Below are positions 59,576 through 64,000 of a stretch of 64,000 nucleotides of DNA, in pieces. Each line of letters starts with the position of its first letter. Position 1 is the stretch's first letter. Made by a program: the position numbers and the translations under genes. The stretch is from positions 186,001 to 250,000 of the forward strand of contig CAVWQP010000005.1 in NCBI GenBank assembly GCA_963757125.1, given 5' to 3'. The notes below the pieces were generated by a model that saw only the letters and a program-made list of their open reading frames with translations, was not told the DNA's origin and did not search any database. The DNA is from CAVVSD01 sp963757125 (GTDB taxonomy: Bacteria > Actinomycetota > Thermoleophilia > Solirubrobacterales > Solirubrobacteraceae).

Positions 59576-60546
59576 CGACCGGTGCTGATGTGTTCGGGTT
59601 GGGGACGTTCTCCGGCGACGACGGCGCGCCGTTCCCTGGTCTCGTCATCGACGACGCCGTCCTCGACCTGCGACCGGCCCTCGGATCCGAGGTCACGACG
59701 CTGGGGATGCTTGCGGACTGGAGCCGGTCGCTGGACCGACTGCATGCGCTGCGCCGGTCGGAGCCCGCCGGCCTGCGACCGCTCGACGAGCTGCGGCAGC
59801 ACCCGCCCGTCGCGAGCGCCCAGGTGTTCTGTGCCGGCGCGAACTACACCAAGCACGTCCGGCAGATCATGTTCAGCGCCGCGAAGAGCAACCCGGACGA
59901 GCGGCGCAGCGACGATCTGCTGCGCGCGGCCGCCGAGGAGAGCGTCCGCGAGCGCGCCGAGTCCGGCACGCCCTACGTCTTCTGCGCCCCGTCGGCCGCG
60001 ATGTGCGGCGCACAGGACGACATCGTCCTGTGGGGCCCCGGGGTTCAGCACGACTGGGAGCTCGAGCTTGCCGTCGTCATCGGCCGGCACGCCTCGAACG
60101 TCCCGGCGGGGGACGCGATGGAGTACGTGGCCGGCTACACGATCAGCAACGACGTCAGCACGCGCGACCTGCTCGTCCGCCCGGGCTTCCCGATGACCGA
60201 CCTGCTGCTGTCGAAGTGCAGGCCGTCCTTCTTCCCGACGGGCCCATACCTCGTCCCCACCGAGTTCGTCCCGGATTACCGCGAGCTACGCATCACGCTG
60301 CGCGTGAACGGCGAGGCCATGCAGGACGAGACCGTCGACGACATGATCTACGGCATCGAGGAGCTCGTTGCGTACGCGTCCAGCGTTCTCGACCTGCATC
60401 CCGGTGACCTGCTCCTGACCGGCTCCCCCGCCGGCAACGCGGGACACCACGACAACCGCTGGCTGCGCCCGGGCGACGTGGTCGAGGGGACCATCACCGG
60501 GCTCGGCCGGCAGCGCAACACCTGCGTGGCAGATCCCCGCGGCTGA
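59572..60546 (+). CDS. Fumarylacetoacetate hydrolase family protein
   Basis: 324 residues, second FAH-fold enzyme of this operon and only distantly similar to the one at 57021. HDWELELAVVIGRHASN (E-x-E), ISNDVSTRDLLVRPGFP, LLLSKCRPSFFPTGPYLV and PGDLLLTGSPAGNAGHHDNR then the GDVVEGTITGLGRQRNT ending. Its N-terminal 70 residues (PLDELRQHPPVASAQVFCAG) precede the usual start strand. Probably acts on a different step of the same pathway. ATGA overlap with BKACE; followed by the convergent TetR gene with no gap. Confidence 0.9.
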   Translation: MTTGADVFGLGTFSGDDGAPFPGLVIDDAVLDLRPALGSEVTTLGMLADWSRSLDRLHALRRSEPAGLRPLDELRQHPPVASAQVFCAGANYTKHVRQIMFSAAKSNPDERRSDDLLRAAAEESVRERAESGTPYVFCAPSAAMCGAQDDIVLWGPGVQHDWELELAVVIGRHASNVPAGDAMEYVAGYTISNDVSTRDLLVRPGFPMTDLLLSKCRPSFFPTGPYLVPTEFVPDYRELRITLRVNGEAMQDETVDDMIYGIEELVAYASSVLDLHPGDLLLTGSPAGNAGHHDNRWLRPGDVVEGTITGLGRQRNTCVADPRG

Positions 60547-61155
60547 TCAGCTCGCGGCGCGGATCTTGCCGCTCGAACGCCCGCGGGGCGCGACCGCCGG
60601 GAACCCCAGCGCCGTCGCGATGAGATCGTCGGCGAGCTGATCGTCGAGTGGCCGGTGGCCGATCAGGAGCCGGTGGTAGACCGGCGCGTAGATCATCTCG
60701 CTCAGGATCCGCGGATCGACGTCCGGCGACAGCTCTCCGCTCTCGATGCCGCGCTCGACGAGACGGACGATCGTCCAGTACCGGTCGTCGAAGAACCGCT
60801 CGCGGAACATCGCGCGAACCTCAGCGTCGTACTGGCTCTCCGCCAGGATCTGCGACACCAGCCGGCCGGGCTTGCCCGCGTATTGGCTGATGAGCGAGCG
60901 CAGGTGGGTCGCGAGGGCCTCTCTGACCGGGACATCCTCCCGAACCGCCGTGTGCAGGAGATGGTTCTCCATGAAGGCGTCGATGACCACCGCTGCCTTG
61001 CTCGGCCACCAGCGGTAGATCGTCGTCTTCCCCACGCCTGCTTCCTTCGCGATCGCCTCGATGCTGAGCGACTTCACGGTCGTCTCCTCATCGTCGAGCA
61101 GACGCAGCGTCGCGTCCAGGATCGATAGCCGACTCGTCTCACTTCTGTTGGCCAT
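60547..61155 (-). CDS. TetR/AcrR family regulator, candidate controller of the CGTATCGT regulon
   Basis: 202 residues. TetR HTH: SILDATLRLLDDEETTVKSL, then IEAIAKEAGVGKTTIYRWW (about 10-52), and a TetR_C-type ligand domain. It ends immediately after the FAH stop and starts at ATG 61155. Its promoter region, shared with the divergent O-demethylase gene, carries two CGTATCGT boxes facing each other, which is where an autoregulator would bind. The same box occurs at five other positions, so it could be the local regulator of the whole right cluster (inference). Confidence 0.9.
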   Translation of the reverse strand: MANRSETSRLSILDATLRLLDDEETTVKSLSIEAIAKEAGVGKTTIYRWWPSKAAVVIDAFMENHLLHTAVREDVPVREALATHLRSLISQYAGKPGRLVSQILAESQYDAEVRAMFRERFFDDRYWTIVRLVERGIESGELSPDVDPRILSEMIYAPVYHRLLIGHRPLDDQLADDLIATALGFPAVAPRGRSSGKIRAAS

Positions 61156-61162
61156 GACGCAA

Positions 61163-61170
61163 ACGATACG
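61163..61170. promoter_or_regulatory. CGTATCGT box 5 (opposite orientation)
   Basis: ACGATACG only 8 bases before the TetR ATG, suited to autorepression. Confidence 0.55.
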
Positions 61171-61214
61171 CGGTGTTGTGGACCGACTGGCCGGTTGGTG
61201 GTAGTAATACGAGA

Positions 61215-61222
61215 CGTATCGT
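61215..61222. promoter_or_regulatory. CGTATCGT box 6
   Basis: CGTATCGT 28 bases before the O-demethylase ATG. Boxes 5 and 6 are 52 bases apart (about five helical turns) and inverted. Confidence 0.55.
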
Positions 61223-61250
61223 AGCCGCGACAGGATGGGACGGTCCTCAG

Positions 61251-62561
61251 ATGACGGAACCGACGTTCGACGCCACCCTGGCGCACCCCCTCTACGCCGA
61301 TCTGCGGATGCTCGTCCGCCCATTCGGGCGCCTGCAGGCATGGGAGTTCGACGGCTGGAAGCCGGAGAGCATGTCGTGGAAGACCGGCTGCTACATCCAC
61401 GCCGGCCTCTCGGGACCTGCTCAGTTCACGTTCACGGGCCGGCAGGCGGCCGACTTCCTCTCGAGCATCTGCATCAACGACTTCTCGCGGTTCCCGGACG
61501 GCACCGCCAAGCACGCGATCATGCTCACCGACGAAGGATTTGTGGCCGCGCATGCCCTGGTGCAGCGTGATGCCGAGGATCGGTTCCGCATGTTCGCGGT
61601 CCCCCCATGGGCCCTCTACCAGGCAACGAGATCGCAGTTCGACGTGCAGTTCGCAGTCGACGACATCTACCTGTTCCAGATCGCCGGTCCAACCTCGCTG
61701 CAGACGCTCGAACGCGCGACCGGCGAGAACCTGCACGACGTCGGCTTCCTCGGCTTCCGTCCCACGAGCGTCGATGGGAAGACGACCGAGATCTGCCGGA
61801 TCGGGATGTCGGGAACGCTCGCCTACGAGCTCCGTGGTCCGATCGCAGAGGGGCCCGAGGTCTACGACGCCGTCCTCCGTGCCGGCGCGGATCTCGGCAT
61901 CCAACGTCTCGGCTGGCGGACCTACATGGTCAACCACGTCGAGGGGGGCTTCCCGCAGCTCGCGTGGACGTTCATGTTCGCCGCCAACGAGGACCCCGGC
62001 TACGCGCAGTTCGCCCCCGCCCACGACGTCGCCGTGCTGGTCTCCGGCAGCGTGGATCCCTCGGACATGCGCGCGCGCTACCGCACGCCGGTCGAACTGG
62101 GTTGGCACCGCGCGGCTCGCTTCGACCACGACTTCATCGGGCGCGAGGCACTCGAGGCGGAGGTTGCCGACCCCAAGCGGACGATCGTCACGCTGCGGTG
62201 GAACCCGGAGGACGTCATCGACATCTACGCCTCCCTGCTCCGTCCCGGCGAGGAGTACAAGACGCTGGACCTCCCCACGCACCCGCACTCGCGAGGCGTC
62301 CACGCCCACGCCGATCACGTCCTGAAGGACGGGGCCCCGGTCGGCATCTCCTCGGGCACGATCTACAGCTACTACTACCGCGAGGTCATCTCGCACTGCG
62401 TGATCGATCGCGGACTGGCGGAGATCGGCACCGAGGTCACCGTCCGGTGGGGCGACTTCGGCGCCGCCATCAAGGACGTCCGCGCGACCATCGCCCGCTA
62501 CCCGTACCTCGATCTGGAGCCCAATCAGACCTACGACCTGAGCCAGGTCCCGTCCGGCTAG
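61251..62561 (+). CDS. GcvT-fold probable tetrahydrofolate-dependent aromatic O-demethylase (copy 3)
   Basis: 436 residues. Same family as the proteins at 13874 and 37947 and closest to the latter: QAWEFDGWKPESMSWKTGCY near residue 30, DIYLFQIAGPTSLQTLERAT, RIGMSGTLAYELRGPI, QRLGWRTYMVNHVEGGFPQ, RFDHDFIGREALEAEVAD, GTIYSYYYREVIS. Divergent from the TetR gene across two CGTATCGT boxes and convergent with the extradiol dioxygenase gene. In this setting it would free a catechol from a methoxyphenol for ring cleavage (inference). Confidence 0.82.
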   Translation: MTEPTFDATLAHPLYADLRMLVRPFGRLQAWEFDGWKPESMSWKTGCYIHAGLSGPAQFTFTGRQAADFLSSICINDFSRFPDGTAKHAIMLTDEGFVAAHALVQRDAEDRFRMFAVPPWALYQATRSQFDVQFAVDDIYLFQIAGPTSLQTLERATGENLHDVGFLGFRPTSVDGKTTEICRIGMSGTLAYELRGPIAEGPEVYDAVLRAGADLGIQRLGWRTYMVNHVEGGFPQLAWTFMFAANEDPGYAQFAPAHDVAVLVSGSVDPSDMRARYRTPVELGWHRAARFDHDFIGREALEAEVADPKRTIVTLRWNPEDVIDIYASLLRPGEEYKTLDLPTHPHSRGVHAHADHVLKDGAPVGISSGTIYSYYYREVISHCVIDRGLAEIGTEVTVRWGDFGAAIKDVRATIARYPYLDLEPNQTYDLSQVPSG

Positions 62562-62612
62562 CGCCGCGCTCGCGAGCGGACAGACGCCTCGGGTCCCGGG
62601 CGCCCATCGCGT

Positions 62613-63602
62613 TCAGCCCTTCGCGATGATGCCCTCGATCATCTCGTCGCTGCGACCCACCATGCCAGGCGGGATCTCCGCCATGTACACCGCGGGGAGG
62701 CCGATCTCCGTCCGGTAGGTGTTGTTGGGCCCCTCCTCGAAGCGCCAGACGACGGGCTCCCAGTCGGGCACGTAGTTGCGGTAGCCGCCCGAGTTGAGCT
62801 CGTAGCGCAGGCCCGCCGGGTCACGGAAGTACAGGTAGTTCTGCTCGCCGATGCCGTGCTGGCCGGGCCCGAAGTCGACGTCGTGGCCATGTTCGATGAG
62901 GAACGTCGCGCCCTGCGTGACGTCATGGTTCGTCTCGACCCAGAACGCGACGTGGTGCAGACGACCCGCCTTGCCCTCACGGTCCAGGATGAAGCCGAAG
63001 TCGTGGGACTTCTCGTTGCAGCTCGCCAGGCCGAGGAACCAGGGGGAGTCCCCTCCCTGGGAGACGCCGCCCATGACCCGGAAGTCCAAGACGTCGCCGT
63101 GCCAGACCGTCGCGGCCCGGACGTCCGGAGCGGTCACGGTGACGTGGTCCAGGATGCGCACGCCGATGCCCCGCGACGGCGCGCGTTGCGGCCGCTCCGG
63201 GAACGGCGATTCCTCGCCGGGGGGCACGATGGCGCGATCGACCTCCCAGAAGAGCTCCTCGGGGTGCCCGCCCGGGCCGATGTACCGATAGGCGCGGCCG
63301 TGGCCGAACGACGAGTCGATCCACTCGCCCTGGACGCCCGCAGCCTCCACCGAAGCGACGGCGGCGTCGAGCTGCTCGGCGTTCCAGGACCGGAAGGCCG
63401 CGTGGCCCAGCGCCGGCTCTGCGGCGGCGGTCAGGACGAGGCTGTAGGCGTAGTAGTCGCCCCAGCAGCGCAGGTAGACGGAGTCGCCCTCCTCCCCGAC
63501 GACGTCGAGCCCCAGGATGTCCCGCGCGAACGCGACGGACTCCTCGGGCTTGTGCGTCAGCAACTCGACGTGCGACAGCATGGACAACGGTCGATGCGGC
63601 AT
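62613..63602 (-). CDS. Two-domain VOC extradiol ring-cleavage dioxygenase (catechol 2,3-dioxygenase-like)
   Basis: 329 residues, usual for type I extradiol dioxygenases. N-terminal VOC module (SMLSHVELLTHKPEESVAFA) and C-terminal catalytic module with the Fe(II) ligands: His in VRILDHVTVTAPDV (about 152), His in GRLHHVAFWVETN (about 216) and Glu in GLRYELNSGGYRNY (about 267). The conserved Tyr in NYLYFRDPAG is also present. It opens a catechol meta to the hydroxyls with O2. A CGTATCGT box stands 27 bases before the ATG. Good partner for the O-demethylase and the FAH enzymes. Confidence 0.9.
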   Translation of the reverse strand: MPHRPLSMLSHVELLTHKPEESVAFARDILGLDVVGEEGDSVYLRCWGDYYAYSLVLTAAAEPALGHAAFRSWNAEQLDAAVASVEAAGVQGEWIDSSFGHGRAYRYIGPGGHPEELFWEVDRAIVPPGEESPFPERPQRAPSRGIGVRILDHVTVTAPDVRAATVWHGDVLDFRVMGGVSQGGDSPWFLGLASCNEKSHDFGFILDREGKAGRLHHVAFWVETNHDVTQGATFLIEHGHDVDFGPGQHGIGEQNYLYFRDPAGLRYELNSGGYRNYVPDWEPVVWRFEEGPNNTYRTEIGLPAVYMAEIPPGMVGRSDEMIEGIIAKG

Positions 63603-63628
63603 GAGAATCTCCTCCGAACGAAACGGTG

Positions 63629-63636
63629 CGTATCGT
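63629..63636. promoter_or_regulatory. CGTATCGT box 7
   Basis: CGTATCGT within GTGCGTATCGTAC, close to a 13-base dyad (GTnCG-TAT-CGnAC). Lies between the extradiol dioxygenase start and the end of the MetE-like gene. Confidence 0.5.
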
Positions 63637-63669
63637 ACAGCTATCTGCTGCTTCGCGCCACCCGCGGCG

Positions 63670-64000
63670 TCATCCCCAGATCCGCTCCGCGGTCCCGACG
63701 AGAAGCTCGAGCTTGCGCCACTGAGCCTCGTGGTCGATGACGTTGCCGTCTGGCCGGTCGTCGTGGCCGGTCGTCAGCGCGGAGGCGAAGCCGCACTGCG
63801 GCGAGATCGCCAGCTGCTCGATCGGGATGTGCTGCGAGGCCCGCTCGACCGTGGCCAGGATGCCCTCGGGCGACTCGAGCTCGGAGTGACGGGTGCTGAC
63901 GACGCCGAGCACGACCGTCGGACCACCGGGCGGGACCCGTTCGAGCGCGGCGTAGTCGGCGGCCGTCCGCTCGACGTGGCCGTCCCACTCCAGCGTGAAG
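63670..64000 (-). CDS. Core-MetE-like methyltransferase, 5' end cut by window edge
   Basis: The last 110 residues of a cobalamin-independent methionine-synthase-like protein: VVLGVVSTRHSELESPEGIL, EQLAISPQCGFASALT with the zinc-binding Cys, and DHEAQWRKLELLVGTAERIW then G stop. Full-length MetE and core-MetE both end like this; the missing 5' part decides which. Adjacent to O-demethylase and ring-cleavage genes, so it could move the methyl group captured on folate to homocysteine or another acceptor (inference). Confidence 0.82.
   Translation of the reverse strand, partial: FTLEWDGHVERTAADYAALERVPPGGPTVVLGVVSTRHSELESPEGILATVERASQHIPIEQLAISPQCGFASALTTGHDDRPDGNVIDHEAQWRKLELLVGTAERIWG

Noticed and set aside
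1..64000. CRISPR array, prophage structural genes, transposase or integrase
   Set aside because: Looked for direct repeats with spacers and for recombinase motifs; none seen in the window.

Overview
The window is high-GC DNA (GC-rich third positions, many GTG starts, long antisense shadow ORFs) from an actinobacterium. The mix of F420/LLM-type oxidoreductase, MarR/GntR/TetR-controlled catabolic operons and folate-linked O-demethylase-like proteins suggests an environmental soil actinobacterium, possibly of the Thermoleophilia/Solirubrobacterales type. That placement is an impression, not a phylogenetic result. No rRNA, complete tRNA, CRISPR array, transposase, integrase or plasmid gene was seen.

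Layout. 1-9 kb: partial CocE-type hydrolase and FAH-fold hydrolase opposite a TetR gene; succinate-semialdehyde-type dehydrogenase coupled to methylaspartate ammonia-lyase; a secreted subtilase; ogt; a core-MetE-like protein. 9-14 kb: frameshifted RraA-like gene, Lrp regulator, and an E1/E2 2-oxoacid dehydrogenase pair whose E1 carries two frameshifts. 13.9-19 kb: a MarR-controlled phenylpropanoid module (hydroxycinnamoyl-CoA hydratase-lyase, acyl-CoA dehydrogenase, FAD monooxygenase, folate-type O-demethylase). 20-24.8 kb: GntR-controlled lyase/cyclic amidohydrolase/isochorismatase-type operon, then two decayed genes. 24.8-30 kb: a tightly overlapping operon (HD protein, histone-deacetylase-like amidohydrolase, OsmC, alpha/beta hydrolase) opposite a LuxR regulator and TDT-family membrane protein. 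30-35 kb: dimethylformamidase-like large subunit with a group D flavin monooxygenase. 35-40.6 kb: esterase/SDR opposite a second O-demethylase plus cytochrome P450. 40.5-49 kb: fused PabB-PabC, AraC, MDR reductase, ThDP enzyme, SMP-30, NmrA-like and SDR genes.

49.2-64 kb is the most distinctive part. It opens with the 3' half of a tRNA-His gene, the usual scar of an integration site, followed by a gene remnant. It then holds an apparent aromatic catabolic set: FAD-linked oxidase, SDR, old-yellow-enzyme reductase, two ACMSD/decarboxylase-type amidohydrolases, an orphan substrate-binding lipoprotein, two FAH hydrolases, cupin, BKACE, TetR, a third O-demethylase, a two-domain extradiol dioxygenase and a core-MetE-like protein. 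The 8-mer CGTATCGT recurs at seven promoter-proximal positions here, which suggests one regulon, perhaps run by the resident TetR protein.

How the genes may work together (inference): methoxylated aromatics such as ferulate-derived vanillate or syringate/biphenyl-type compounds lose side chains (hydratase-lyase), are O-demethylated with tetrahydrofolate as methyl acceptor (three paralogues), and are ring-opened (extradiol dioxygenase). The products are then processed by FAH/BKACE/decarboxylase enzymes. Core-MetE-like proteins could recycle methyl-tetrahydrofolate and PabBC supplies folate precursor. Several genes carry single-base frameshifts, so part of the apparent decay may be sequence error.
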